Source: an uncultured Bacteroidota bacterium (GTDB taxonomy: Bacteria > Bacteroidota > Bacteroidia > Bacteroidales > UBA12077). From it: a stretch of 52,421 bases of DNA. Within the stretch, counting starts at the first letter, position 1; each line of letters begins with the position of its first letter. The position numbers and the translations under genes were made by a program. Below, piece after piece: positions 24,079 through 33,681 of the stretch. The stretch is taken from contig CAJXLK010000034.1 of NCBI GenBank assembly GCA_913055635.1, forward strand, positions 1 through 52,421. Reading direction: 5' to 3'. Under the pieces are notes generated by a model. That model ran no database searches. It saw only the letters and a program-made list of their open reading frames with translations, and was not told where the DNA came from.

Positions 24079-24426
24079 TCAGGACTGAACTTCATCGACC
24101 ACCGCCTTAAAAGCCTTGGGATGGTGCATGGCCAGATCGGCCAGGGCTTTGCGGTTCAGCTCAATGCCTTTTTGATGAAGCTTGCCCATAAATTCAGAAT
24201 ACGACATGCCATGCTGCCTGGTTGCTGCATTGATGCGCTGAATCCACAGGCGACGGAAATTGCCCTTCTTCTTTTTGCGGTCCTGATAGGAATACAACAT
24301 GGCCTTTTCCACGGTATTCTTGGCCACGGTATAGACGTTTTTCCGTGCCCCAAAATAACCTTTGGCCTGTTTAAGAATCTTCTTCCTGCGTTGCCGGCTG
24401 GCAACTGAGTTGGTTGATCGTGGCAT
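24079..24426 (-). CDS. rplT: 50S ribosomal protein L20
   Basis: Early-assembling large-subunit protein that binds 23S rRNA; 115 residues, normal length. Characteristic stretches are [61 protein letters not shown] and [16 protein letters not shown]. Last gene of the translation operon, 80 bp after rpmI. In other bacteria L20 represses its own operon by binding the mRNA; no such site was identified here. Confidence 0.98.
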   Translation of the reverse strand: MPRSTNSVASRQRRKKILKQAKGYFGARKNVYTVAKNTVEKAMLYSYQDRKKKKGNFRRLWIQRINAATRQHGMSYSEFMGKLHQKGIELNRKALADLAMHHPKAFKAVVDEVQS

Positions 24427-24506
24427 AATGTTGAATTTTTTGAATGGTTAGCGGTCCCGCTCACCAGGGAACTCTTTCAGCTAAGACATTCTGTTAAACG
24501 ACTCCG

Positions 24507-24704
24507 TTATTTGATCCCCAGCAAAAGCCTCACGTTATTGCGGTCAGACTTTTTCAGGCTGGTATAGTATCCAAGATTGCGTTTGCGCTTCTTGGATTTC
24601 TTGGTCAGCAAGTGACTTTTATAGGCATGCTTTCTTCGGATCTTGCCGGAACCCGTCATCTTAAATCTTTTCTTGGCCCCGGGATTGGTTTTTGTCTTTG
24701 CCAT
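24507..24704 (-). CDS. rpmI: 50S ribosomal protein L35
   Basis: Small basic ribosomal protein, 65 residues: [19 protein letters not shown], then [21 protein letters not shown], ending in NVRLLLG. Located between infC (25 bp) and rplT (80 bp), the conserved order in most bacteria. Confidence 0.98.
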   Translation of the reverse strand: MAKTKTNPGAKKRFKMTGSGKIRRKHAYKSHLLTKKSKKRKRNLGYYTSLKKSDRNNVRLLLGIK

Positions 24705-24729
24705 AGTTCTTCAATTTTTCAAAACCGAT

Positions 24730-25281
24730 TTATTTTTTCTTTTGTGCTTTGGGTGCAATAAACATGGTCATCCTTTTTCCCTCCAGCTTAGGCATTTTTT
24801 CAACCTTTCCAACTTCTTCCAAATCGCGTGCCAGTCGAAGCAAGAGGATTTCGCCTTTATCCTTAAAAAGGATCGACCGGCCCTTAAAGAACACAAAAGC
24901 CTTCACTTTGGCCCCTTCCTGTAAAAATTTCTTGGCATGGTTCAGCTTGAAATTATAATCATGCTCATCGGTATTGGGTCCAAAGCGGATTTCCTTGACC
25001 ACCACTTTGGTGGTTTTGGATTTGAGCTCTTTCTGTTTCTTTTTTTGCTGATAGAGGAACTTCTGATAATCGATAATTCTGCACACCGGCGGATCGGCCT
25101 TGGGAGAGACCTCGACCAGGTCTAATTCCTGCTGGTCGGCCATTTTAATGGCCTCCTGGATCGAATAAACGCCGGGATTATCTACATTGTCTCCAACAAC
25201 CCGCACTTCTTTGGCTCTTATTTCATTGTTGATGCGGTATTTGGGTTGTTGCTTTTGATTTTTTTGACCTTTTCTTGCTAT
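24730..25281 (-). CDS. infC: Translation initiation factor IF-3, probable AUA start
   Basis: IF-3 binds the 30S subunit, blocks premature 50S joining and checks the start codon. The N-domain begins [20 protein letters not shown], followed by [11 protein letters not shown], and the C-domain has [25 protein letters not shown] and [21 protein letters not shown]. No ATG precedes this region. A GTG start at 25206 would cut off the conserved [11 protein letters not shown] segment. The frame opens after a TAA at 25306-25308, and the best initiation site is ATA at 25279-25281, 7 nt after the Shine-Dalgarno AAGGAGGG (25289-25296). That gives 183 residues, the normal size. Rare start codons in infC are known from E. 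coli (AUU), where they allow autoregulation. Confidence 0.93.
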   Translation of the reverse strand: MARKGQKNQKQQPKYRINNEIRAKEVRVVGDNVDNPGVYSIQEAIKMADQQELDLVEVSPKADPPVCRIIDYQKFLYQQKKKQKELKSKTTKVVVKEIRFGPNTDEHDYNFKLNHAKKFLQEGAKVKAFVFFKGRSILFKDKGEILLLRLARDLEEVGKVEKMPKLEGKRMTMFIAPKAQKKK

Positions 25282-25288
25282 ATTACTG

Positions 25289-25296
25289 CCCTCCTT
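25289..25296 (-). promoter_or_regulatory. Strong Shine-Dalgarno that sets the infC start
   Basis: Minus strand reads AAGGAGGG, then seven bases, then ATA. Strong Shine-Dalgarno sequences are scarce in this window, so its presence here supports a dedicated start with a weak codon. Confidence 0.75.
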
Positions 25297-25322
25297 CTTT
25301 TTGGTTTACAATAACAATGGGT

Positions 25323-27266
25323 TTAACTGATATGATCAAGCTGATCATTAATCTGTTTGAGCAATGAATCCCTGAACTCCGTCAGCCCCATCGATCCCTG
25401 GTCGCCTTCGCCCTGTTTGCGGACGGAGACCAGTTCCTGATCGGCTTCTTTCTCCCCTACAATCAACAAATACGGGATCTTTTTCATCTCATTGTCCCGT
25501 ATTTTCTTGCCGATCTTTTCGTTACGTTCGTCTATCAGAGTGCGAATATCGGAATTATTTAGGAAATTCAAAACTTTTTTCGCATAATCATTGTATTTTT
25601 CGCTGATGGGCATCACCACGACCTGGTCGGGTGTGAGCCAAAGGGGGAACTTACCGGCGGTATGTTCAATCAGCACGGCCACGAAGCGCTCCATGGATCC
25701 AAAAGGTGCGCGGTGAATCATCACCGGACGATGGCGCTGGTTGTCCGAACCCACATACTCCAGGTCGAACCGCTCGGGCAGGTTGTAGTCGACCTGGATG
25801 GTTCCCAGTTGCCATTGCCGGCCCAGGGCATCTTTGACCATAAAGTCCAGTTTGGGACCGTAAAAAGCGGCTTCCCCGTATTCAATCTTGGCTTCAATGC
25901 CGGTTTGTTCTACCGTCTCCAATATGGCCTTTTCGGATTTTTCCCAGTTTTCGTCGCTGCCAATGTATTCCTCCTTCTTTTCGGGATCGCGCAGGGATAC
26001 CTGGGCGGTATAGTTATCAAAATCCAAAGCCTTGAAGATCTTCAGGATGATGTCCATCACCTTTTTAAATTCTTCCTGAAGCTGATCCGGTCGGCAGAAA
26101 ATGTGGGCATCATCCTGGGTAAACCCACGGGCGCGTGTTAACCCGTGCAGCTCACCGCTTTGTTCATAACGGTAAACCGTACCGAATTCGGCAAAGCGCA
26201 CTGGAAGGTCCTTATAAGAATACTGGGCATGGCGGTAAATCTCACAGTGATGCGGGCAATTCATGGGTTTAAGCAGAAACTCCTCGCCTTCCTCCGGAGT
26301 GGAGATGGGCTGGAAAGAATCCTTCCCATATTTGGCATAGTGCCCGGAAGTGACATAAAGCTCTTTCTGGCCAATATGAGGCGAAATCACCTGCTGATAT
26401 CCATAGTCTTTCTGGATTCGCTTCAGGTAATTCTCGAGCCGTTCCCGCAGAGCAGCCCCTTTGGGAAGCCACAGAGGCAGGCCCTGGCCCACCTTCGGAG
26501 AGAAGGAAAACAACTCGAGCTGCTTGCCCAGTTTCCGGTGATCCCTTTTCTTAGCTTCTTCCCGCATCTGGAGATATTCATCCAGCCATTTCTTTTTGGG
26601 AAAAGTGATGCCATAAATGCGGGTAAGCTGTTTGTTGGTTTCGTCTCCCCGCCAGTAGGCCCCTGCCACACCAAGCAGCTTGACGGCTTTGATATAGCCG
26701 GTGTGAGGCAAATGCGGCCCCCGGCAAAGATCGGTAAATTGACCATTGGTATAAAAGGATATCTCTCCGTCCTGGAGTTCCTCGATCAATTCAACCTTAT
26801 AGTGATCTCCCTTCTGGCGATAATAGTCCATCGCCTTTTCTTTGGGAACCTCTTCCCGCTGAAAAGCCTCTTTGCGCGCGACAATCTCCTGCATCTTATG
26901 CTCTATTTCAGGCAGTTCGGCATCGGTGATGGTGCGATCGCCAGGATCCACATCATAGTAAAAACCCTGATCAATGCTCGGTCCAATGCCAAACTTGATG
27001 CCGGGATACAGCTCCTCCAGGGCTTCAGCCATCAAATGGGCCGATGAATGCCAAAAAGCATGCTTGCCTTCCTCATCATCCCAGGTATGAAGCTTGATCT
27101 TGGCATCATGGTGAATGGGCCGGTGAACATCCCATATTTGACCGTCAACCGAGATGGCCAAAACCTCCTTGGCCAAACGGTTGCTGATGCTTTTGGCTAT
27201 ATCCAGCCCCGAAACACCCGCTTCAAATTCCTGAACCGTATTATCCGGAAAAGTTATGCGTATCAT
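25323..27266 (-). CDS. thrS: Threonyl-tRNA synthetase
   Basis: Class II aminoacyl-tRNA synthetase that charges tRNA-Thr; cytoplasmic, 647 residues, full length. Domains in order: TGS domain ([16 protein letters not shown]), editing domain with [16 protein letters not shown] and the [18 protein letters not shown] segment, catalytic core with motif 2 [16 protein letters not shown] and motif 3 region [11 protein letters not shown], and anticodon-binding domain ([15 protein letters not shown]). Zinc ligands include the Cys of [10 protein letters not shown]. First gene of the thrS-infC-rpmI-rplT operon. A -7 box lies 26 nt upstream. No T-box is visible, as expected outside Firmicutes-type regulation. 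Confidence 0.98.
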   Translation of the reverse strand: MIRITFPDNTVQEFEAGVSGLDIAKSISNRLAKEVLAISVDGQIWDVHRPIHHDAKIKLHTWDDEEGKHAFWHSSAHLMAEALEELYPGIKFGIGPSIDQGFYYDVDPGDRTITDAELPEIEHKMQEIVARKEAFQREEVPKEKAMDYYRQKGDHYKVELIEELQDGEISFYTNGQFTDLCRGPHLPHTGYIKAVKLLGVAGAYWRGDETNKQLTRIYGITFPKKKWLDEYLQMREEAKKRDHRKLGKQLELFSFSPKVGQGLPLWLPKGAALRERLENYLKRIQKDYGYQQVISPHIGQKELYVTSGHYAKYGKDSFQPISTPEEGEEFLLKPMNCPHHCEIYRHAQYSYKDLPVRFAEFGTVYRYEQSGELHGLTRARGFTQDDAHIFCRPDQLQEEFKKVMDIILKIFKALDFDNYTAQVSLRDPEKKEEYIGSDENWEKSEKAILETVEQTGIEAKIEYGEAAFYGPKLDFMVKDALGRQWQLGTIQVDYNLPERFDLEYVGSDNQRHRPVMIHRAPFGSMERFVAVLIEHTAGKFPLWLTPDQVVVMPISEKYNDYAKKVLNFLNNSDIRTLIDERNEKIGKKIRDNEMKKIPYLLIVGEKEADQELVSVRKQGEGDQGSMGLTEFRDSLLKQINDQLDHIS

Positions 27267-27291
27267 GGATCTTCATTTATGTTTAAGTGTG

Positions 27292-27299
27292 CAAAGATA
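27292..27299 (-). promoter_or_regulatory. -7 box for the thrS operon
   Basis: Minus strand TATCTTTG, an exact TAnnTTTG match, 26 nt upstream of the thrS ATG. The -33 element is not clear. Confidence 0.55.
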
Positions 27300-27372
27300 T
27301 AAAAAATCAACTTACCATCCAGAGATAAGTGGTGCATTCGTTTCATTAGCACCCACCCTATCACGACAACAA

Positions 27373-27481
27373 TGCCAAAAGAATTGTTCAACCTCCAAGC
27401 ATTCCAATTAGAGGGGATCACCAAAACAAAATGCCCCATCCAAGTGGAAGCTATGCCTGAACAATCCCTTCTCTTTTGGCA
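27373..27481. repeat. Long imperfect palindrome, about 109 bp
   Basis: Outer arms TGCCAAAAGA and TCTTTTGGCA pair exactly, then TTGTTCA and TGAACAA pair after a 5-nt bulge. Further in, AGCATTCCA faces TGGAAGCT, and GGGG faces CCCC. It occupies the middle of the 350-bp divergent region between thrS and the TonB receptor. It is unrelated in sequence to the hairpin family. It may be a small mobile element remnant or a structured 5' region. The remaining DNA (27482-27616) is AT-rich and shows no clear promoter. Confidence 0.65.
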
Positions 27482-27616
27482 TTTACCTATGGAGACTTTA
27501 CTTTTAAGCCCAGCAATGATCCATCATATTGAATTAATTTAAGATATTTGAGCAATAAGGCTGGTGCAAGATTCAGGGCATTATAAAGAGACTAAACCAT
27601 TAAATTTCAAACAGTT

Positions 27617-30013
27617 ATGAGGAGATCAATTGGATATTCAGGTTTTGTGGTTTTCCTGGTGATGTTAATTTTTCAGGGGGCTGTTTGGGGGCAGCATGCT
27701 GGTGAGGGGTACACCCAGACCCTTCGGGGGCAGGTGGTAGACAAGCAGAGCCAGGCGCCATTACCGGGAGCCACGGTTGTTTTGATGGATTCCCAGCCCA
27801 CCCGGGGCACCACTACGGGCCAGGATGGGTGGTTTAGCCTGCGGGAGGTACCGGTGGGGCGTGTAGATTTAAAAATCTCGTATGTAGGTTATGAAGGGCA
27901 GGTCAAGGGCAACATTTTGGTAAAGTCGGGCAAACAAACGGTATTGCATATAGAGCTGGAAGAGCGGGTTGAGCAGTTGAAGGAGGTGGTTGTACGGGCC
28001 GGGCGTAAGGACCGGCCCGAGAACAGCATGGCCAAGGTAAGCGCCCGCTCCTTTACGGTGGAAGAGACGGAAAAATATGCCGGCAGTTGGGGGGATCCCT
28101 CACGGATGGCCCGCAACTATGCCGGGGTGGTCTCGGCCGGGGACCAGCGCAATGACATCATCATTCGGGGCAATCCGCCCACCGGGTTACTTTGGCGGCT
28201 GGAGGGGATTAACATTCCCAACCCCAATCATTTTGGGGCGCTTGGGGCCACCGGCGGGCCAGTGAGCATTTTGAACAACAACCTGCTGACCAACTCCGAT
28301 TTTTTTACAGGGGCTTTTCCGGCCGAATACGGCAATGCCCTATCGGGGGTCTTTGATCTGGAGATGCGCCATGGCAACCATCAAACGACCGAATATACCG
28401 GACAGGTGGGCTTTAACGGATTCGAGCTGGGCATCGAGGGGCCGTTTGCCGACACGGGCCGGGCCTCTTACCTGGCCAATTACCGCTACTCTACCCTGGC
28501 CCTGGTCGACCAGATTGGGCTTAACCTGGGAGTGGGAGCAATACCTGAATACCAGGATTTCTCGTTCAACACCAATATCCCCCTGCAAAAAGGCAACCTC
28601 TCGGTCTTTGGCATTGGAGGAACCAGCCACATTGAACTGGGCCAGGAACGCGAAGGGGCCTCCAGCGCCTACAGCAGCCCCCAGGGCTACCGCACCGTCA
28701 ATGGTTCTGACATGGGCGTAATTGGCCTGAGTCATACCCTATGGTGGGACCAACAAACGCGCCTGGAAAACCGGATCGCCCTTTCCGGCCATGGCGTCTC
28801 TACCACCATCGATTCGCTGGGGGCCAACAGCTCCAAAAGATTCTACCATGAAGACAATTCCAAATGGAAACTGGGCTGGTACAGCGACCTGACCAAGAAA
28901 TTTAATGCCCGCAACACCCTGGAAGCCGGATTGAGCCTTGAAAATTACTCAATCCGCTATATCGACAGTCTCTACCAGGGATGGACCGATCAGCCAACCC
29001 CATCCCAGTACCTGATCCAAACCCATACCGAAGAGAATAACCTGGTCCTGCTCCAAACCTATGGTCAATATCAACATCGCTTCAACGATGCATTGTCGGT
29101 TTATGGCGGGATTCATTTTCAATTCTTCTCCTATAACCAAACCTCTTCTGTGGAACCCCGCCTCAACATCGAATACCAGTTGACCAAGAACAGGTCCTTA
29201 AGCCTGGGATACGGCCACCATGCACAACTACAACCCTTATTCCTTTATTTTGTGCAGACCTACACCGGCGGGCAAAATTATATCGAGACCAACAGCGACC
29301 TTGGCTTCACCAAAAGCAATCAATGGGTGATGTCTTATCACCATAGCTTTAAGCGGGATCTGCGTTTAAAGGCAGAAGTCTATTACCAGGATCAGTACAA
29401 TATACCGGTGGAACAAAGCCCCAGCTTCTTTTCCCTGGCCAATTACGGGGCCAGTTTTCATCAGGCCCGGATGGACAGCCTGATAAACAAAGGAACCAGC
29501 ACCAATTACGGGATTGATCTGACGTTTGAAAAATTCTTCAGCAACCGCTATTATTTTCTGATCACCGCCTCGCTGTTTGAGAGCCGGTATACCGGAAGCA
29601 ATGACATCACACGGAGCACGGCGTTCAACAGCAATTACGTTTTAAATATGCTGGGCGGATATGAGCTGCCTTTGGGCCCGCGGAGTACCCTGGCCCTCAA
29701 CCTGAGATTTGTCTGGGCCGGGGGCAAACGATACACCCCATTGGACAGAGAAAGCTCCATTGAACAAGACCAGGCCGTTTATATCAGACAGCAGGCCTAC
29801 CAGGATCAATACGCCGATTACCTGCGCCTGGACGGGCGGCTGAGTTACCGGCGCGAAGGCAAAAACATCACCCAGGAATGGGCCCTGGATGTGACCAACC
29901 TGACCGACCGGAAAAACGTATTCTCCAAAACCTATAACCGGGTTAAAAATAGGGTGGTCACTGAATATCAACAGCGCTTATTTCCCATGATGTTCTACCG
30001 GATCAATTTTTAG
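27617..30013 (+). CDS. TonB-dependent receptor with CarboxypepD_reg-like domain
   Basis: Outer-membrane beta-barrel transporter, 798 residues, energised by TonB. Signal peptide at 1-25 (FVVFLVMLIFQGAVWGQ), then a CarboxypepD_reg-like domain (LRGQVVDKQSQAPLPGATVVL ... ISYVGYEGQ), a plug domain (about 115-230, SARSFTVEETEKYAGSWGDPSRMARNYAGV and IIRGNPPTGLLWRLEGINIPNP) and a long barrel ending in LFPMMFYRINF with the terminal Phe needed for barrel insertion. No SusD-type partner is adjacent, so it is probably not a glycan SusCD pair. The ligand is unknown. Its stop overlaps by 3 bp the stop of the convergent phosphoesterase gene. Confidence 0.92.
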   Translation: MRRSIGYSGFVVFLVMLIFQGAVWGQHAGEGYTQTLRGQVVDKQSQAPLPGATVVLMDSQPTRGTTTGQDGWFSLREVPVGRVDLKISYVGYEGQVKGNILVKSGKQTVLHIELEERVEQLKEVVVRAGRKDRPENSMAKVSARSFTVEETEKYAGSWGDPSRMARNYAGVVSAGDQRNDIIIRGNPPTGLLWRLEGINIPNPNHFGALGATGGPVSILNNNLLTNSDFFTGAFPAEYGNALSGVFDLEMRHGNHQTTEYTGQVGFNGFELGIEGPFADTGRASYLANYRYSTLALVDQIGLNLGVGAIPEYQDFSFNTNIPLQKGNLSVFGIGGTSHIELGQEREGASSAYSSPQGYRTVNGSDMGVIGLSHTLWWDQQTRLENRIALSGHGVSTTIDSLGANSSKRFYHEDNSKWKLGWYSDLTKKFNARNTLEAGLSLENYSIRYIDSLYQGWTDQPTPSQYLIQTHTEENNLVLLQTYGQYQHRFNDALSVYGGIHFQFFSYNQTSSVEPRLNIEYQLTKNRSLSLGYGHHAQLQPLFLYFVQTYTGGQNYIETNSDLGFTKSNQWVMSYHHSFKRDLRLKAEVYYQDQYNIPVEQSPSFFSLANYGASFHQARMDSLINKGTSTNYGIDLTFEKFFSNRYYFLITASLFESRYTGSNDITRSTAFNSNYVLNMLGGYELPLGPRSTLALNLRFVWAGGKRYTPLDRESSIEQDQAVYIRQQAYQDQYADYLRLDGRLSYRREGKNITQEWALDVTNLTDRKNVFSKTYNRVKNRVVTEYQQRLFPMMFYRINF

Positions 30014-30870
30014 CTGGTTGGGATCACCTGTCTGCGGGCATTCTGAAGGTCATCCAAATCGAAATATACCAGGGCAAATTGTTTTTCCTCAACTGCCGCG
30101 TTAAACAGGTGGGTACTCCCCATTTTTTCCCTCCACCGGCCGGTCATGCGTGCGGCTTCATGCACATGACCGTGCAGGGTAAGCAGGGGCTGGCGGGCTT
30201 CTATAAAGCGCTGAATGGCAATGCTGCCGACATGTACATCCAGGGGCACGTAATCAATCATCTGTCCGTCCAGGGCTGCCCGGTCAAGCGAAGTCTGGTA
30301 CGGGGGGGCATGAAATAAAAAAACCGCCCGCTCCAGGCAAGCTCCGTCGGTTAACCCCTGCAGGTCCAGCTGGATATTGGAATACTCCAAATCATAATCC
30401 GGGGCTACACTGCGCATGCCTTCACCCGGATGGGTGCAGCCGGGATCCACAAACCGCGAGACATCATATTTCTCCCAGTCTTTCAAACCAAAAGGAGAAG
30501 GCGGTATAAAAGAATAACCATAAATATCATAATCACCATGCTGAACTTTACGGTGATGGATGTATTCCCACACCCCATAATCCTCCCCCAGGGCATGGAT
30601 CCTTGCTTCATTCACCCGCGGATCATCGTTGCCCAATATAATGAAAACCCGCGGATAACCTTCACCCAGCTCTTTCTGAAGCTCACGAAATCCGGTCCAT
30701 AGTACATCGCAAATAAAATCTTCCTCCTCCCTCCCGGTATAATAACCATGAGGCAAGAGATCCCCGCCCATAAACAGCAGCTCAGGGGGATCACCTCGTA
30801 ATGCTTTAAAAAGTTGATGATATCGATTGGGGTCACCGTGTAAATCCGAGACAAATAAACATTGAGACAT
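30010..30870 (-). CDS. Calcineurin-like metallophosphoesterase
   Basis: Metal-dependent phosphoesterase, 286 residues, cytoplasmic (no signal peptide). The metallophosphoesterase motifs are FVSDLHG (8-14), FMGGDLLPHG, ILGNDDPR, FHAPPYQTSLD and LHGHVHEAARMTG. The substrate cannot be told from sequence. It is the last gene of a three-gene minus-strand operon, with 1 nt between it and the nucleotidyltransferase gene. Together with that enzyme it could make and remove a nucleotidyl or phosphate group on a shared target, but that is inference. Confidence 0.88.
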   Translation of the reverse strand: MSQCLFVSDLHGDPNRYHQLFKALRGDPPELLFMGGDLLPHGYYTGREEEDFICDVLWTGFRELQKELGEGYPRVFIILGNDDPRVNEARIHALGEDYGVWEYIHHRKVQHGDYDIYGYSFIPPSPFGLKDWEKYDVSRFVDPGCTHPGEGMRSVAPDYDLEYSNIQLDLQGLTDGACLERAVFLFHAPPYQTSLDRAALDGQMIDYVPLDVHVGSIAIQRFIEARQPLLTLHGHVHEAARMTGRWREKMGSTHLFNAAVEEKQFALVYFDLDDLQNARRQVIPTS

Positions 30871-30871
30871 A

Positions 30872-31717
30872 TCAGGAGGATTTTTGACTGCGCAGCAGGG
30901 TGGCCCGGTTTTGGAGGCTGCCGATCATCGCCGCAAAACTGTTGCTTTTGTTCTGAAGTTGCTCACTGGTGATCAGGTGTAAATCGATCATCCCCGCATC
31001 GATTCGGAAGCCGGTTCGTTCATAATTGGTCTCGGCCAGGCTTTGGCTCCATCCATCGATCCAGGCCTCCAGTTTGCTTTTCTGCTGATCATTACCGGTA
31101 AAATGCACCAACAGGTCGATGTCACTGGCCGGACCGGCCTTGGCTTCCTTGGTGCTGCCGATGATATAGATGGCCTCTACCCCCATCTCCGCCATATCCA
31201 TGCCTTCAGCAAGCAACCGGGCCATCTTGTAGCGCCATCTCCAATGCTGATCGGAGCGATCGGGCAAAACACATTCGTCATCCCCGTTGAAGCCGGCCGG
31301 GTTTGATGATTCCAGCATCCGCCTTAATCGCCGGTTGAAAATAAAAATGGAAATTTGTTCGGCCAGGGTATTTAAAAGATGTTGTTCCTCTGATAAAAAA
31401 AGCGTTTGCTCATCTGCGGTGATGTTCCTGGCATAATAAACCCGGATTTCACCCAGCACGCTCTCATCTACTACAATCTCCGCCTGCTGATACCAGCGGG
31501 TGGGATGGAAATGGGGGGTTGTATACCGCCTGTTCTCAAAATCAATGCCCACCATACAAATACCCGGATATCGCCATCCATAGGGAATTTCCTTTGCCAC
31601 TGCCCTGAGAATATCCGGAGTGGCATATTCTTCCTTCCTAAGAACCTGAATTACACGGTATATGCAATTCAACTCCTTTTCGCGTTCCCGCAAGTGATGA
31701 AGATCCCTGCTGCTCAT
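30872..31717 (-). CDS. GAF-like sensor fused to a nucleotidyltransferase
   Basis: 281 residues. The N-terminal 130 residues look like the GAF-type domain found in front of some PEP/pyruvate-binding kinases: an initial helix (LNCIYRVIQVLRKEEYATPDILRAVAKEI), PYGWRYPGICMVGIDFENRRY, IVVDESVLGEIRVYYA and LSEEQHLLNTLAEQISIFI. The C-terminal part is a Pol-beta-type nucleotidyltransferase with GSTKEAKAGPASDIDLLV (Gly-Ser 187-188, Asp199, Asp201) and Asp245 in MIDLHLI as third metal ligand, so the active site looks complete. The start codon overlaps the ABC-F stop (TGATG). It may transfer AMP or another nucleotide to a protein or small molecule under ligand control. Confidence 0.75.
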   Translation of the reverse strand: MSSRDLHHLREREKELNCIYRVIQVLRKEEYATPDILRAVAKEIPYGWRYPGICMVGIDFENRRYTTPHFHPTRWYQQAEIVVDESVLGEIRVYYARNITADEQTLFLSEEQHLLNTLAEQISIFIFNRRLRRMLESSNPAGFNGDDECVLPDRSDQHWRWRYKMARLLAEGMDMAEMGVEAIYIIGSTKEAKAGPASDIDLLVHFTGNDQQKSKLEAWIDGWSQSLAETNYERTGFRIDAGMIDLHLITSEQLQNKSNSFAAMIGSLQNRATLLRSQKSS

Positions 31718-33612
31718 CAGGATTGGTTTGATTCAATGATCTCGCTCAACTCGAGATAACGGTCCGTTTTGCGGTCCAATTCATCCATGACCTCGCCCAA
31801 GCGCTGCGATCGCTCTGGCATTTGCTGGCTGTCGTACCTCCCGTTGTTCATATTATATTCAATTTCAGCCTTTTCCTTCTCAAGCCGGTCGATTTCTTCC
31901 TCCAGCCGTTGGTATTCCATCTTTTCTTTATAGGAGGCCGCCCTTCTTTTCTTTTTCTCAGGCGCCTTGCTTGTTGATGTATTCCCCTGGGAAGGGGTCT
32001 CTTTTTGAGAGGAAGCCCCGGGCGAAATAAAACTTTCCATAATTTGCCGCCTATACTGGGTATAGGTTCCGGGAAAATCCCGTATGGTACCTTCTCCCTG
32101 GAAAGCAAATATATGATCCACAATATTGTCCATGAAATAACGGTCGTGCGAGACAATAACCACACATCCCTGAAAATGGCTCAAGTAGTCCTCCAAAACG
32201 TTCAGGGTCATGATATCCAAATCATTGGTAGGCTCGTCAAGGATGAGGAAATTGGGTTTCTCCAATAAAACGGTCAATAGGTAAAGCCGCCGTTTTTCTC
32301 CTCCACTTAACTTAGCCACCCGCACATATTGCTTGTCATAATCAAACAGGAAATAATCCAGAAACTGTTTGGCCGTCAGGGTCCGGCCATCACTCATGGT
32401 AACGGCATCGGCCACCCCACGGGCAACGTCAATGACCCGCTGCTGCTGGTCAAAATGCATCCCTTCTTGGCGGTAGTAGCCTATTTTCAGGGTCTGGCCC
32501 GATTCAATCGTCCCCTGATCGGGTTGATCCCTGCCGGTGAGCAGATTCAAAAAGGTGGTCTTGCCACTGCCATTGGGACCAATCAGGCCCACCTTCTCAT
32601 TGCGGGAGAACTGGTAGGAAAAATTCCGGATCAGGGGTTGATGGCCGTATTGTTTGCTGAGGTGTTTAACCAGCATGATCTTTTTTCCCAGCCGGCGCGA
32701 TTCAAAATCCATTTTCAGATTTTCCTCTTCCCGCTTTTGGGAGGCCACTTCCTTAAGGTGGTGGTAATGATCGATCCGGTACTTGGCTTTGGTGCCCCTG
32801 GCCTTAGGCATACGCTTGATCCAGTCTTCCTCTTTGCGGAGCTGATTTTTGGCCTTTTCCACTTCCCGCTCCTGGTTGTGAATGCGCTCAGCGCGCTTTT
32901 TCAAGAAATACGAATAGTTGCCCTGATACCGGTATAAATTCTGCTGGTCAATCTCCAAAATATCGTTGCACACCCGATCCAGGAAATACCGATCGTGGGT
33001 AACCATCAGCAAGGTAGAGATGTTGTTTTTCAGATAATCCTCCAGCCACTCGATCATGCTCAGATCCAAGTGATTGGTTGGCTCGTCCAGGATCAAAAAA
33101 TCAGGTTCCTGAATCAGGACTTTGGCCAGGGCCAGTCTTTTTTTCTCCCCTCCCGAAAGGCTTTTGATCTTTCGGTTAAAATCACTCACATGAAGCCGGG
33201 TCAATATTTGTTTGACCTTCACCTCATAATCCCAGGCATCGAGGCGATCCATCTGTTCAATGCTATCGCCCAAATACTGATCGTCGTTGCTTTTAAGGGC
33301 CTGCTCATAATTGGCAATGGCCTTGATGACCAGATCGGAAGCCTGGAACACGTATTCAAGCACCGTCGATTCCTGATCCATCAAGGGTTCCTGAGCAAGA
33401 TACCCCACCTGGATGTCATTGCGGTATATCACATCGCCGGAATCCGGGGTATCGTGCCGGGCAAGTATGTCGAGTAAAGTGGTCTTACCTTTGCCATTTT
33501 TTGCTATTAAAGCGGTTTTTTGGTCTTTGGCAATTCCAAAACTCAGATCTTCAAATAATACCAGATCTCCATACGATTTGGTCAGGCCTTCGGCTTGCAA
33601 ATAACTGATCAT
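31717..33612 (-). CDS. ABC-F family ATPase (Uup-like)
   Basis: Soluble ABC protein with two nucleotide-binding domains and no membrane part, 631 residues; ABC-F proteins act on the ribosome. First domain: Walker A AKNGKGKTTL, signature LSGGEKKRLALAKVL, Walker B LILDEPTNHLD. Interdomain linker with a charged helix pair (RAERIHNQEREVEKAKNQLRKEE). Second domain: GPNGSGKTTFL, LSGGEKRRLYLLTVL, LILDEPTNDLD. A low-complexity stretch and a C-terminal coiled coil (KMEYQRLEEEIDRLEKEKAEI) follow, as in Uup. It heads the operon with the GAF-nucleotidyltransferase and phosphoesterase genes. Confidence 0.92.
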   Translation of the reverse strand: MISYLQAEGLTKSYGDLVLFEDLSFGIAKDQKTALIAKNGKGKTTLLDILARHDTPDSGDVIYRNDIQVGYLAQEPLMDQESTVLEYVFQASDLVIKAIANYEQALKSNDDQYLGDSIEQMDRLDAWDYEVKVKQILTRLHVSDFNRKIKSLSGGEKKRLALAKVLIQEPDFLILDEPTNHLDLSMIEWLEDYLKNNISTLLMVTHDRYFLDRVCNDILEIDQQNLYRYQGNYSYFLKKRAERIHNQEREVEKAKNQLRKEEDWIKRMPKARGTKAKYRIDHYHHLKEVASQKREEENLKMDFESRRLGKKIMLVKHLSKQYGHQPLIRNFSYQFSRNEKVGLIGPNGSGKTTFLNLLTGRDQPDQGTIESGQTLKIGYYRQEGMHFDQQQRVIDVARGVADAVTMSDGRTLTAKQFLDYFLFDYDKQYVRVAKLSGGEKRRLYLLTVLLEKPNFLILDEPTNDLDIMTLNVLEDYLSHFQGCVVIVSHDRYFMDNIVDHIFAFQGEGTIRDFPGTYTQYRRQIMESFISPGASSQKETPSQGNTSTSKAPEKKKRRAASYKEKMEYQRLEEEIDRLEKEKAEIEYNMNNGRYDSQQMPERSQRLGEVMDELDRKTDRYLELSEIIESNQS

Positions 33613-33681
33613 AATAACTGCCCGTGTTTAGATGCACAAAATTAACCATTAAAATAAGATTCTATGAACAATCCTTTTAAA

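Noticed and set aside
27267-27372. T-box or other riboswitch before thrS
   Set aside because: The -7 box lies only 26 nt from the start codon, leaving no leader long enough; T-box control is not expected in this phylum.
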